From the NCBI RefSeq assembly GCF_046480435.1, contig NZ_PKGC01000001.1: a stretch of DNA of 64,000 nucleotides; one strand, 5' to 3'. The notes under the pieces were generated by a model. It was not told the origin of the DNA, did not search any database, and saw only the letters and a list, made by a program, of their open reading frames with translations. Both the position numbers and the translations under genes were made by a program. The stretch comes from Limnospira platensis. Its GTDB lineage: Bacteria > Cyanobacteriota > Cyanobacteriia > Cyanobacteriales > Microcoleaceae. This document shows, one piece after another, positions 1-8,549 of this stretch; the first letter of the stretch is position 1, and each line of letters starts with the position of its first letter.

Positions 1-369
1 TTCAGGAGTCGGTTCAACTTCCGGTTCCGGTTCAACTTCAGGAGTCGGTTCAACCTCCGGTTCCGGTTCAACCTCCGGTTCCGGTTCGACTTCCGGTTCC
101 GGTTCGACTTCCGGTTCAGGAGTCGGTTCAACTTCCGGTTCCGGTTCGACTTCCGGTTCAGGTTCAACCTCCGGTTCAGGAGTCGGTTCAACTTCCGGTT
201 CCGGTTCGACTTCAGGAGTCGGTTCAACCTCCGGTTCAGGAGTCGGTTCAACTTCCGGTTCCGGTTCAACTTCAGGAGTCGGTTCAACTTCCGGTTCCGG
301 TTCAACTTCAGGAGTCGGTTCAACTTCCGGTTCCGGTTCAACCTCCGGTTCCGGTTCCGGTTCCGGTTC
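1..369 (-). repeat. 18-bp modular tandem repeat coding Pro-Glu (VEPEPE / VEPTPE) linker
   Basis: The first 369 bases are built from 18-bp modules. On the minus strand they encode alternating hexapeptides such as EVEPEP and EVEPTP inside the DUF4347 protein. Module order is irregular and copies differ only at synonymous or single positions (aacctc/aacttc, gttcaa/gttcga), which is typical of slippage or unequal crossover. The array continues beyond base 1. Every unit is a multiple of 3, so length changes would keep the frame. Confidence 0.95.
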
Positions 370-3300
370 AGCTACAGTTGAAAATTCATAAGCGCCAATA
401 TCAAATTCAAGGGTTCCATTTCCATCACCATCAATAGGACGAGGTTCGCCGCGTTGGTCGGTGGATATTTCCGCATTGACACCACCATCGATCGCCGGAC
501 TTCCTTCTAATAAAGGATAGAAATAGGTTTCGTTTTGATGTTGTAGGGGACCCAATAGAGGATCGGCGATAGTAATCGTAGCCGTGGCGTTATAATCATT
601 AGCAAGGTTCGTGAGTTTTTCCAGCCATTGAATGTTACCACCACCATCAACTAATTCGCGGTTAGTGTGTTGTTGAATTCCCCAATTATTCGTACCGTTA
701 TCAGCAGTATTATTGTAGAAAATCGTATTTCGGACCGTAACCGTTTGGTCAGCAGAGGCGGCGATCGCTCCACCCACCCATCCCGCGTAGTTTTCCGCAA
801 TGGTAGTATTGATGATCTCAGTAGGACCATATAAAGCGATCGCACCACCATTTCCAGAGGTCGTCAAAGATTCGGCGCGGTTTCCCGAAAAGGTGTTATT
901 AGTGATGACAGTCGGCGCATTCATCATCCAAATTCCACCCCCCTGATTAGCGGCGGTGTTGTTAACAAAAGCCGTATTTATGACTTCAAATCCTTGATTT
1001 AAGCCATTGTTCATCTGAACGATCGCACCACCATTTCCGCCATTTCCACCGGGGAGGGGGAGAATTTGATTATCCTTAAAAACGCTCGCTTCAACGATGA
1101 CATTATCTTGGGTTCCCGTGTACAGATAAGCCGCACCACCTTCACCTCGTCCGCTATTTCCTTCAAACAAACTATTCCTAATGGTAATAGTTCCTGATGT
1201 ATCATTACTAGATGTACTGGCGCGATCGGTGTAAATTGCGCCACCATATCCCCGTAAAGAAGGGTTATCATTTCCGGTGTCGTAAAAGGCGGCGGTAGTC
1301 GTATTATTAATAAACCGGGAATTTTCAACCGTTAACCGACCATTTAAGCTGTTAATCGCCGCGCCATTAATGCCTTCATTTTCGACAAATTCGCTATGGG
1401 TGACGGTAATTTCATCGGGTCCCCGAAAGGCGATCGCACCCGCACCTCTTTCGTCATTCCCCGCGACCGCTTTATTCCGATTAAAATAACTTTGATTAAC
1501 CGTCAATCTTCCCTCAAAGGCGCTAAAAATTGCGCCGCCACCCTGGTCAGCCACATTGTCGTTAAAAGTGACATTTTCGACTGTTAAAATTCCTTGGTGT
1601 GTGGTCGCAATACCCCCACCCCTTTCGGGAGTATATCCGTTGGCGATCGTCAGATTTTGAATGGTTAAACTGGTGGGATTTGCTGAGGTTGAATTAACAT
1701 AAAATACTCGGGAACTGTTATTCCCACTGATGGTCAGATTAGGATTATTATTCCCGTCAATAATCAGGTTTTTACCCACCGGAATTTCTAACTGTCCTCC
1801 CGTCAGGGTAATAGTATTTCCCCCCGTGAGTTCAGATGCAAATGTAATGGTATCCCCTGATTGCGCGTTGGCGATCGCATCCCTTAATGAACCCTCACCC
1901 CCATCATTATTATTAGTAACAATTAAACTGGGTTCATTGATGGTCGGAATCATCTCATAAGCACCCACATCAAACTCTGCTGTACCACTATTATCTCCAT
2001 CCACCGGACGACTTTCTCCCCGCTGGTCTGTGGTAACTGTATTAACAACAATTCCGCCATCAATCGCTGGACTTCCAGGTAAAAGGGGATGAATTAATAC
2101 CCCATTAATTTCCTGTAAATCTCCCAGCAGTGGATCGGTTAATGTAACGTTACTGGTAATTAAGGTATCGTTAGGGTTCAATTCATTTGATTGAATGTTA
2201 CCACCGCCATCATTATATGTAGTTCCTGTGTGATGGTTTATATTCCAATCATTGCCGCGATTATTGGCAACATTATAGGCGGAAATTGTGTTAGTTAAAG
2301 TTACGTTATCCCCACCGCCCCAAAAGCCACCACCTTGACCACCGGCGTAATTATTCGCAATAGTAGTATTGATAATATTGGTGGGATTAGTACCATTGGC
2401 GAAGGTAATTCCACCCCCCAAGCCATCACTTCCATCGGCTGATTCGGCGCGATTTTCGGAAATAGTAGTATTGGTAATTGTCACTGGAGATGTTTCTCCA
2501 ATCCACAACCCACCACCTTGACTTTGGGAACGATTATTAGCAAAGGTTGTGTTGTTAATAGTTAACTCTGCATTACCATGTCGCAGTCCGCCACCTAACG
2601 CCTGTCCGCGAATACTTTCGACAACCTCATTATTAATAATTTGGCTATTTTCGATGATAACACGGTCAGGGGGATAAGCATATAAGAACAGTCCGCCACC
2701 CTGTCCAGCACCTGTATTTCCCTCAATTAAACTATTGCTAATCCGAATTTCTCCCCCCACTGGTCCGGGTCCAAAATTCTCGCCTGAAGCATTAGCACCA
2801 TCGGTAAAAATTGCGCCGCCAAAACCAGATGGATCACCCCCTAAATCTCCAGGGGTGGAGTCATTATTGAGAAAAGTTGAACCCTCAATAGTTAAGTCCC
2901 CTAACAGGTGATTAATTGCGCCGCCATTGATGCCTTTATTGTTGGTAAATGTGCTGTCAATTACTGTCAGAGTTCCGGCGCTTTTGGTGGCGATCGCACC
3001 CCCTCCCCGTTCACTTCCTCCAGCGGTGCCATCATTACCATCAAATTGGCTATTAATGATGGTTGTATTACTTCTAAATCCGGTGAAAATCCCCCCCGCA
3101 AACTGGGCACGATTATTGTTAACTTGGCTATTTTCTAAGGTTAAAGATGTCCGACTCGCCATGCGAATACCTCCGCCAGCGCCATCTTCTCCTTCTCCTG
3201 TGGCTAAACCGTCGGCAATAATTAGATGTTTTAAGGTGACTGATGGAGGGATAAAATCAGGACTTATTTGGATTTCAATAACCCTAGTATTTCCGCCGCC

Positions 3301-4020
3301 ACTCAGGGTTAATCCTGACGCAGATTCTCCGTCAACAGTGATGCTTTTGTCAATGACTAATTGTTGGCTAAGGTTAATGGTTTGACTTGACAAACTGCTA
3401 TCGAATGTGATAACATCCCCATCACTGGCATTGGCGATCGCCTCCCGTAAAGAACCAAGCCCAAAATCGTTGGTATTGGTGACGGTAATAGTGCCGAAAG
3501 TTCCCCGATAAGAAGCGATCGCTTTTGAGGTAAAGGGTAAATTTAACTCAACGGTCGCGGTAGAATATTCTAAATGCCAATAGTCAGCACCGACGATTTC
3601 CTGTGAGGCGGCGACTGTTGCGCCGGTGATTTCTGCTAACTGCTCGATAAAATTAGTTCCGGTGGCGGCGGCGACCCGACAACCATAAAGGAATAAGGTA
3701 GCTGTTTCTGATAAAGCCTTGCGCCAACTGTGAAGGCGATCGCTTTTCAGGGTATCGCTATTAACAACCCCATTCCCCAAATATAAACAGCCTGGACTGC
3801 CATGGGATAAAATATGAACCTGGGCAATTTTTTCACCCAGACGGCTATAATCAGATAGTACAGCCGAAATCTGTGCTATCCCATCTTGATGGCGATCGAG
3901 AATAATTCCTTGGCCGTCTTTTACCCCATCTAGGAGTTGTTCGGGTGTTTCTACATTGCGATCGATAAAAACGAGGGTTTTAGGCTTACCGCTAGGGGCA
4001 CACCTTGGACGTTTAAACAT
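1..4020 (-). CDS. DUF4347 / right-handed beta-helix surface protein, 3' end outside window
   Basis: The frame from ATG at 4018-4020 stays open to base 1 (1340 codons), so the C-terminus lies outside the window. Residues about 10-170 form a DUF4347 domain (LVFIDRNVETPEQLL near the start, then HILSHGSPGCLYLG and LFLYGCRVA), a domain that opens many large cyanobacterial surface or secreted proteins. Next come two parallel beta-helix units. Each opens or contains a SLREAIA motif and a long run of NTTI/GGGI(W/F)-type coils, and each closes with a FD(V/I)GAYE motif (about 1951-1971 and 391-411). A Pro/Glu-rich repeat linker follows at 1-369. The coils resemble polymorphic-outer-membrane/pectate-lyase-like repeats. 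An export or adhesion role is inferred from family architecture. No N-terminal signal peptide is seen, so any export signal is probably C-terminal (type I-like). I translated most of the reading frame and found no stop. Confidence 0.85.
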   Translation of the reverse strand, partial: MFKRPRCAPSGKPKTLVFIDRNVETPEQLLDGVKDGQGIILDRHQDGIAQISAVLSDYSRLGEKIAQVHILSHGSPGCLYLGNGVVNSDTLKSDRLHSWRKALSETATLFLYGCRVAAATGTNFIEQLAEITGATVAASQEIVGADYWHLEYSTATVELNLPFTSKAIASYRGTFGTITVTNTNDFGLGSLREAIANASDGDVITFDSSLSSQTINLSQQLVIDKSITVDGESASGLTLSGGGNTRVIEIQISPDFIPPSVTLKHLIIADGLATGEGEDGAGGGIRMASRTSLTLENSQVNNNRAQFAGGIFTGFRSNTTIINSQFDGNDGTAGGSERGGGAIATKSAGTLTVIDSTFTNNKGINGGAINHLLGDLTIEGSTFLNNDSTPGDLGGDPSGFGGAIFTDGANASGENFGPGPVGGEIRISNSLIEGNTGAGQGGGLFLYAYPPDRVIIENSQIINNEVVESIRGQALGGGLRHGNAELTINNTTFANNRSQSQGGGLWIGETSPVTITNTTISENRAESADGSDGLGGGITFANGTNPTNIINTTIANNYAGGQGGGFWGGGDNVTLTNTISAYNVANNRGNDWNINHHTGTTYNDGGGNIQSNELNPNDTLITSNVTLTDPLLGDLQEINGVLIHPLLPGSPAIDGGIVVNTVTTDQRGESRPVDGDNSGTAEFDVGAYEMIPTINEPSLIVTNNNDGGEGSLRDAIANAQSGDTITFASELTGGNTITLTGGQLEIPVGKNLIIDGNNNPNLTISGNNSSRVFYVNSTSANPTSLTIQNLTIANGYTPERGGGIATTHQGILTVENVTFNDNVADQGGGAIFSAFEGRLTVNQSYFNRNKAVAGNDERGAGAIAFRGPDEITVTHSEFVENEGINGAAINSLNGRLTVENSRFINNTTTAAFYDTGNDNPSLRGYGGAIYTDRASTSSNDTSGTITIRNSLFEGNSGRGEGGAAYLYTGTQDNVIVEASVFKDNQILPLPGGNGGNGGAIVQMNNGLNQGFEVINTAFVNNTAANQGGGIWMMNAPTVITNNTFSGNRAESLTTSGNGGAIALYGPTEIINTTIAENYAGWVGGAIAASADQTVTVRNTIFYNNTADNGTNNWGIQQHTNRELVDGGGNIQWLEKLTNLANDYNATATITIADPLLGPLQHQNETYFYPLLEGSPAIDGGVNAEISTDQRGEPRPIDGDGNGTLEFDIGAYEFSTVAEPEPEPEPEVEPEPEVEPTPEVEPEPEVEPTPEVEPEPEVEPTPEPEVEPTPEVEPEPEVEPTPEPEVEPEPEVEPEPEVEPTPEPEVEPEPEVEPEPEVEPEPEVEPTPEVEPEPEVEPTPE

Positions 4021-4395
4021 TTATGAGACTCCAAGAGGGTATATTTGGTATATTCAACCCTGGAGTTGTAAATTCAGGTTTAACTGGTTAATTTATCAAG
4101 TAAAAGAATTGGTACCCCCCTTCAGCCACCAGGAGGAAGCACCAATCCTATTGACTCACCGCCCAACCTAAAAGAGCGTTAATTGGAATCCTTAATTGAG
4201 TTTTAAGATGTTTCCTGTTGAGTCCTATTCTATAAATAGCAGATTTTGATGTAAATCGCCTCAGTATTTTTACTGAAATTTTGACGTATTTTGTGAGGGG
4301 GAGTAGGAGCAAAATTACGGAATTTACGGTTATATCAACTCTACCAAAGCCATGGGCTAATTAGGAGTAACCAATTTTTTACCCCTAGGAAGTGC

Positions 4396-4428
4396 AAAAA
4401 AACCGTAGCCTGGTAATAGTGGCTACGG
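4396..4428 (-). terminator. Rho-independent terminator of the broken Bax-inhibitor gene
   Basis: The 8-bp arms CCGTAGCC (4403-4410) and GGCTACGG (4421-4428) have a 10-base loop. Read on the minus strand, the hairpin is followed by seven T (A tract at 4396-4402). It lies about 60 bases after the stop of the Bax-inhibitor C-terminal fragment, so it is most likely that gene's original terminator. Confidence 0.8.
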
Positions 4429-4486
4429 CTGGTATTTCACAAGTAGTTATAATCGCTTAGATTAACGGTGGTTATCAACCTGGGAC

Positions 4487-4600
4487 TTAATCGCGATTAA
4501 GAACAATCAGTAAGCGCAAAATAAAGATAAACAGGTTGATGTAGGTGAGGTACATGGACAAAGCGGCGGGAATAGGCTGGTCATCACGTAAACCTCTGGG
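4487..4600 (-). pseudogene. Bax inhibitor-1 family protein, C-terminal fragment
   Basis: The minus strand reads in frame LRDDQPIPAALSMYLTYIN and then LFIFILRLLIVLNRD, ending at TAA (4487-4489). This is the typical last transmembrane segment and tail of cyanobacterial BI-1/YccA-type membrane proteins. There is no start codon or ribosome site; upstream the frame enters the iscB element. The N-terminal half of the same gene lies on the far side of the element at 6404-6713. From usual family length (about 240 residues) I infer that roughly 100 central residues are absent from both sides, so the gene is both interrupted and deleted. Confidence 0.75.
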
Positions 4601-4671
4601 GAGCGTGGAAGCCCCGTGTCTTTAGACCGGGGAGGAAACGGGACCGGGGGACTTTAGTCCCCGTGAATCTT

Positions 4672-6118
4672 TCAAGCATAGGCGTAACCATCCTTTCGGT
4701 GAATAGGTTGGCAGTATTTGTGGTTGATGCCTGTCACCCGTCCCGAGGCGGTGGTCATATCAAAACTGCCAGAGGCACGGCAGAGAACCCGTCCTACATA
4801 GGAGCCAATTTTCTTCCCGGCCGTGACCGTAGCCGTGACGATATCGCCAGTCTGAAAACCTTTGTGAATTTGCTTCCTGGAGCGGTGACGAGTGGGGAAT
4901 CCGTACTTATTCGTCCCGCACATCCGACGAGTTCCATGCCCCTTCGCTAGAATCAGCAACGGTTTTGACGTGACAATATCGAGTGATTCGACGTCTCCAA
5001 CACAGGCAGCATCAAGCCAATGAGCTTTAGGTAGGTTAAGCCGAAGTCGATTGAACTTCGTTTGTCCGCCGGTTCCTGTGGTGACCCGAAGTCCTGTGGC
5101 TTTGAGAGCGTTGAACAAGGCCCATCGGGTTGAGTTAACGGCAGCCGCATCGTTAAGGGGTGATTTGGCCTGCCTCAGAAGACGACTCAGGACATCAGGC
5201 TGGCCCGATAAAAAATCCCGAATGTCCCCATTGCCTTTGGCTTGATTGCATGAGTGGCAAGCGATCGTCAGGTTAGACACCCGGTCAGAGCCCCCCTTAG
5301 ACCGGGGCTGAATATGCTCAACTTCAAGGGGTNNNNNNNNNNTTGGCCTGCCTCAGAAGACGACTCAGGACATCAGGCTGGCCCGATAAAAAATCCCGAA
5401 TGTCCCCATTGCCTTTGGCTTGATTGCATGAGCAAGCGATCGTCAGGTTAGACACCCGGTCAGAGCCCCCCTTAGACCGGGGCTGAATATGCTCAACTTC
5501 AAGGGGCACATGTTTAGCACCACAGTAAGCACAGGTTCGGCCCCACTTTTCCAACAGGTATTCCCGGACTTCGTAGCCTTGTAAGGCTCCCTGCTGATAC
5601 TCAACACCTGAGATCTCAGGGTTTTCCATCAATTGTAGGTCGAACCGTACTAGCTCTTGAACAATGCGGCCCACTGGGGCAAGTCTACGGAATCGGTTAA
5701 CCCAGGTCATCAGGGTATCGACTCGATGCTGCAAGCTCGGAGCCAACCAACCCTGGGGACGAGTCCGATTCAAGAACCGAGCCGGCCGATATTGGGTCTT
5801 GCGGTTTCGTCGAGAACGTCGCAGTTGCCGACGAGACCGTAAGGCTTCTACTATCTGCTGTCCTCGGTGCTGCAACTCGGCAGCAAAGATGATTCGATTC
5901 CCTTGCTTCAGGGCAATTCCAGTGACTTTAGAGCCTGGGTCTAATTTGAGTTCGATCGGTTCAGGATTCCCATGAACCTCCTTATTGAGAATAATGGTGA
6001 ATGGGTAGCGTCGAAATACCGATGCTTTTCCGGCTTTGAGTAGGGACCGTGCGACCCCTGGCTGGCAGGGGGTCAGGGGCCTACGGTTGGTATCTAAAAC
6101 GAAAACATGATTAGACAT
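4672..6118 (-). CDS. iscB: IscB RNA-guided nuclease (RuvC + HNH), interrupted by assembly gap
   Basis: The product is an OMEGA nuclease related to the ancestor of Cas9. From the ATG at 6116-6118 it shows an N-terminal PLMP-like domain (VFVLDTNRRPLTPCQPG), RuvC-I (LKLDPGSKVTGIAL, with the catalytic Asp), an Arg-rich bridge helix (RRQLRRSRRNRKTQYR), RuvC-II (IVQELVRFDLQLME), and HNH (CAYCGAK, VEHIQPRSKGGS, SNLTIAC, CNQAKG). After the gap come RuvC-III (HWLDAACVG) and a basic C-terminal domain. Merging the duplicated flanks of the 10-N gap gives about 423 residues, a normal IscB length. The copy left of the gap reads CHSCNQAKG, which I recall as the family form; the copy right of the gap lacks the His codon. 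As printed the frame is broken only by the gap, so the real gene is probably intact. Confidence 0.88.
5165..5506. repeat. Duplicated iscB segment flanking the gap (likely overlapping contig ends)
   Basis: Bases 5165-5331 and 5343-5506 are the same iscB segment. I see one difference: GTGGCAAGC in the left copy against GCAAGC in the right copy, a 3-base change that adds or removes one His codon in the HNH domain. A true tandem duplication would duplicate HNH residues. Unmerged contig ends, or two element copies joined in silico, explain it more simply. Confidence 0.9.
5333..5342. other. 10-N assembly gap
   Basis: Ten N at 5333-5342 lie inside iscB. The number looks like a placeholder, because the bases on each side are two copies of the same stretch rather than missing sequence. 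Confidence 0.99.
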
Positions 6119-6403
6119 TGTTGCGTCTCTTCTGATTGCTCGTCACCTTAAAAATGTGGGGGTATGGTTGCCCCCAACTCTGCAAAGCAGGTAAAGTTTG
6201 CCTCGTCAATGTTATAAAAGCTTTTTGGGCTAACTACACTTCCTTACCCCTTGTAAAGATGTTTAATAGTTAACGATAGAGCGAGAGGCTGGCAAGCACC
6301 TCAAGGTATCATGGCTTAAATAACGTAGCCAGTTAAGGCTTAGACTGGTCAACTAACTGAGGAATCCGAGGCATGAAGCCCCGTTACTTCAGTACGGGGT
6401 GCT
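6119..6403 (-). ncRNA. Candidate omega RNA leader of iscB
   Basis: IscB proteins use an omega RNA encoded directly upstream of the gene, with its guide read from host DNA flanking the element's left end. Here about 285 noncoding bases separate the host junction (about 6403) from the iscB start. They contain the terminal hairpin CCCCGT/ACGGGG (6379-6399) and, near the gene, a strong GGGGG/CCCCC hairpin (6158-6175), with no other reading frame of note. If transcribed, the guide would come from the Bax-inhibitor sequence just above 6403. This is inferred from position and family; no covariance search was done. Confidence 0.6.
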
Positions 6404-6713
6404 GACTGAGGGTATATCCGGTGATGAGGCTATAGGTTGCTAACAGGGGGAGGGCAACCTGGTTATTATCGTTAGCAAGAACCCTACTAGCGATAAAAAA
6501 TAGGGCTAACTGAGCAATCAAGGCCACCCAGAAGGTGGTCATGAAGATTCCCGGGTTGGTGCTGATGACATTCAGGCCACCGAAGGAACCAACAGCAGTT
6601 AGAACTAAACCACCTCCCACAAAGGGGAGGGCATTGGCAATGACGTTAGGGCCTACAAGGGCTTGACCTTGGGCTTGAGCCATTGCTTGCCGAAAATTAC
6701 TGGTATTTGCCAT
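6404..6713 (-). pseudogene. Bax inhibitor-1 family protein, N-terminal fragment
   Basis: From the ATG at 6711-6713, about 103 host-encoded residues (MANTSNFRQAMAQAQGQALV, then three hydrophobic segments, ending LITGYTLS) match the N-terminal part of cyanobacterial Bax inhibitor-1/YccA-like integral membrane proteins. The frame then continues into the iscB element for a few residues (QHPVLK) and stops at 6384-6386. A truncated 109-residue membrane peptide could still be made, but the four C-terminal helices of the family are missing. The C-terminal tail is found at 4487-4600. Confidence 0.8.
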
Positions 6714-6894
6714 AGCAACTCCTGAAAGTTTCCGATTTATCTAGTGAGGCAAGAATACCCCCATCATCAGGCAATTGACGACGGGATGAATTGCCACCCA
6801 ACACTAAGAATATTGTAATATAAACTACCAGGAAAACCAAGTGCTACATGAGATTATAGAGGGGTTGGGAAGCAGAGCTTCTGGCTTATGAAAC

Positions 6895-7497
6895 CTACCT
6901 AAAATCCTGTTCAAACTGTTGTCGGGTAATGGGTTGAGGGATTTCTAAACCTTCTCCGCCGAGGACTTCTAAGGGTAAGCCATTGACGGAAATCCGTACT
7001 GGTGCGAGGGGGTCGAGGCTGGTGGCGGTGTAAACTACTTGCCCTAAACGGCCAATCATGGAGGCACTACCGCCGCCTGTGGTAAATTCGGTGGATAGGT
7101 CGATCGCGATCGCCCCGTCTTGGGTGGCGGTCAAATTTAGTAGTTGAGTACCTGGGGGAATTTCGCTATATTGGTTGGCTTCCTGGGGGCCTGAGAGTAG
7201 GCGATCGAAGGCGGCAGCTAGGACGGTATGGGGTTGGGAAGCACTGACGGTGAGGGTGACGGAGTTGGGAATCCAGACAATTTGGTTATCAGCTTCATCG
7301 ACCCAGTAAATATTGACGGTTTTTTCGATCGCATCGGTTGTTTCTGGGGGTTGAGGAGAGGTGATCGCTGGCGGTTGTTCGGTGTCAACAGCGGCCCGCC
7401 ACCAAGTCACACCGGCGGCGATAGCGGCAACGAATAGCGCTACCCCAGCAATCATAGCAATATTTTGATGGTGATCGGGTTGTGGATCTTTCATCAC
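6895..7497 (-). CDS. GerMN domain protein
   Basis: This is a 200-residue protein with a short basic start, one membrane helix (about residues 13-31, NIAMIAGVALFVAAIAAGVT), a Pro/Thr-rich linker, and a GerMN domain from about residue 60 (VNIYWVDEADNQIVWI, LLSGPQEAN, IPPGTQLLNL, IAIDLSTEFTTGGGSASM). GerMN domains occur in spore-germination GerM and in many envelope proteins of non-sporing bacteria; they are thought to bind ligands or peptidoglycan. The protein is probably anchored in the plasma membrane facing the periplasm. It lies 181 bases upstream of the broken Bax-inhibitor gene on the same strand and has no recognisable operon partner. Confidence 0.8.
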   Translation of the reverse strand: MMKDPQPDHHQNIAMIAGVALFVAAIAAGVTWWRAAVDTEQPPAITSPQPPETTDAIEKTVNIYWVDEADNQIVWIPNSVTLTVSASQPHTVLAAAFDRLLSGPQEANQYSEIPPGTQLLNLTATQDGAIAIDLSTEFTTGGGSASMIGRLGQVVYTATSLDPLAPVRISVNGLPLEVLGGEGLEIPQPITRQQFEQDFR

Positions 7498-7715
7498 TAT
7501 CCATTCACAACTGTATTTTTGAGTTTAACTGGCGATCGGGGGTTCTGACAAATTATCTGACAAATTAATTTTATCGGCGGCGAGATTGAGGATCTCAAGC
7601 CCACCGGACACCCACGGTTACCAGCGATCGATTTCACCAGCTACCAGTGATGAACCGGGGGGCGATCGCTGCCCATTTTTTAATCTTGATCTAAAGTCGG
7701 GGTTAGATTGGCTAG

Positions 7716-7805
7716 AAATTCAAACAATGGGAAACTGAAGCCAAGCGACGGCTTGAAGGAATCGAACAAACCGAAGCGGAGGAGGATATTATTACCGGGG
7801 AATGA
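7716..7805 (+). pseudogene. Possible C-terminal gene remnant
   Basis: Between the two minus-strand genes the plus strand has a short protein-like frame after a stop, KFKQWETEAKRRLEGIEQTE and then AEEDIITGE, ending in TGA at 7803-7805. It looks like the charged tail of a helical protein. It has no start and overlaps the next gene's 3' end by 14 bases. I do not recognise the family. The rest of 7498-7791 shows HIP1 sites but nothing else. Confidence 0.25.
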
Positions 7806-8043
7806 TGTATTCGGCATTTTCCACGGTGGAAATTGACCTGGTGTTTTCCGATGGTTGTGGCAGCCGATTAATGGTAATGAGTAGCAATGTTAAAACGGCT
7901 ACAACTAAGAAAAAAATATCATTCCATTTTTCGGTATGATGAAAACGACGTCCACAGGTAGAACAAAACTGCTGCTGGGGGTGGTCTGGATGGGCGGTAA
8001 TGTGGCATTTGGCTCGGCCGTGGTGATCCATTGGGCAGGTCAT
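7792..8043 (-). CDS. Small zinc-ribbon membrane protein, unknown function
   Basis: The 83-residue product has a Cys/His-rich N-terminus (MTCPMDHHGRAKCHITAHP), then CSTCGRRF, giving a plausible two-half zinc ribbon at residues 3-31. One transmembrane helix follows (FFLVVAVLTLLLITI, about 45-60) and then a short polar tail. The ATG at 8041-8043 is preceded on the minus strand by AAGGAGAAG, an excellent ribosome site. I do not recognise a named family. A zinc-ribbon membrane protein of this size could be a small regulator or accessory of a membrane complex, but nothing nearby fixes the role. Confidence 0.7.
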   Translation of the reverse strand: MTCPMDHHGRAKCHITAHPDHPQQQFCSTCGRRFHHTEKWNDIFFLVVAVLTLLLITINRLPQPSENTRSISTVENAEYIIPR

Positions 8044-8549
8044 AATCTTCTCCTTAAAAAGGGATCATAATTGACAGTGGGGGGAATGTCTCAAGATAGA
8101 CAATTTCCCCCAGTGCGATCGAGAGTTAAGCAGGATTAACCAGATCGCAACCATCATCACTGTCTTCAGAGGTATCCATTGTTGAGATCACAAAAAGTGG
8201 TGAAGTTTCCGCCCTAACTATCTGTCCGGGGAGGTGAGTTAGGTTCAGCGTAGACAGAGAGATCAATAAAACAACCGTGATTGTGCAATTCATTTTTCAG
8301 TGCCTCCCGAAGGTTGCAAGTGCTTTCAAAATAGTTATCTTTTGGAAACGCAACTTTTATGCAAATCGGAGGAAAAAACTGGTAGGGAGTGGTCTACTTG
8401 CTTAAATTCATCTGGTCTGGGGCTTTGGTTGTGGTCGCTTCGCACTTTCCTCACTGACTGCATAAAAACTGAAACTCCTCACGACAACATTCATAGGGCC
8501 TGAGAGAAACACCTCTGGCGTACTGCAACACTAATTAGGAAAACATCTG
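8044..8549. other. Intergenic region between divergent genes
   Basis: About 500 bases separate the minus-strand zinc-ribbon gene from the plus-strand peptide/E2/E1 block, so promoters for both should lie here. No clear -35/-10 pair stands out. A 17-codon minus-strand frame (8126-8179, acidic MDTSEDSDDGCDLVNPA) and a 67-codon plus frame (8300-8503) exist, but neither has a convincing ribosome site. Confidence 0.5.

Larger units (their letters stand above)
4601..6403 (-). mobile_element. iscB-carrying IS200/IS605-like (ISC) element, no transposase
   Basis: The element sits between the two halves of a Bax-inhibitor-1 gene. Its ends are marked by similar subterminal hairpins. At the left end (minus-strand sense) CCCCGT/ACGGGG lies at 6379-6399. 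At the right end CCCCG...CGGGG near 4608-4635 and GGGGAC/GTCCCC near 4646-4665 precede the host sequence. Both ends share CGGGGCTTC. There are no terminal inverted repeats and no obvious target duplication, as expected for IS605-type single-strand transposition. The only gene is iscB; no tnpA Y1 transposase is present, so movement would need a transposase in trans. The exact boundaries are estimates, good to a few bases on the left and about 10 bases on the right. Apparent length is inflated by the duplicated sequence around the assembly gap. Confidence 0.8.

Noticed and set aside
1..369. CRISPR-like array
   Set aside because: The repeats are contiguous 18-bp coding modules without unique spacers and lie in frame in the DUF4347 gene.
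2908..3385. Plus-strand frames of 76 and 152 codons
   Set aside because: They lie opposite the long beta-helix gene, are Pro/Leu-rich and have no ribosome site; shadows of the true frame.
4663..5245. Plus-strand frames opposite iscB
   Set aside because: The minus-strand IscB motifs are unambiguous, and the plus frames have no protein-like pattern.
8126..8179. 17-codon acidic minus-strand peptide
   Set aside because: No ribosome site and chance frames of this length are common; not annotated as a gene.
8300..8503. 67-codon plus-strand frame before the peptide gene
   Set aside because: Unstructured Cys/Trp-rich composition, no ribosome site, no family recalled.
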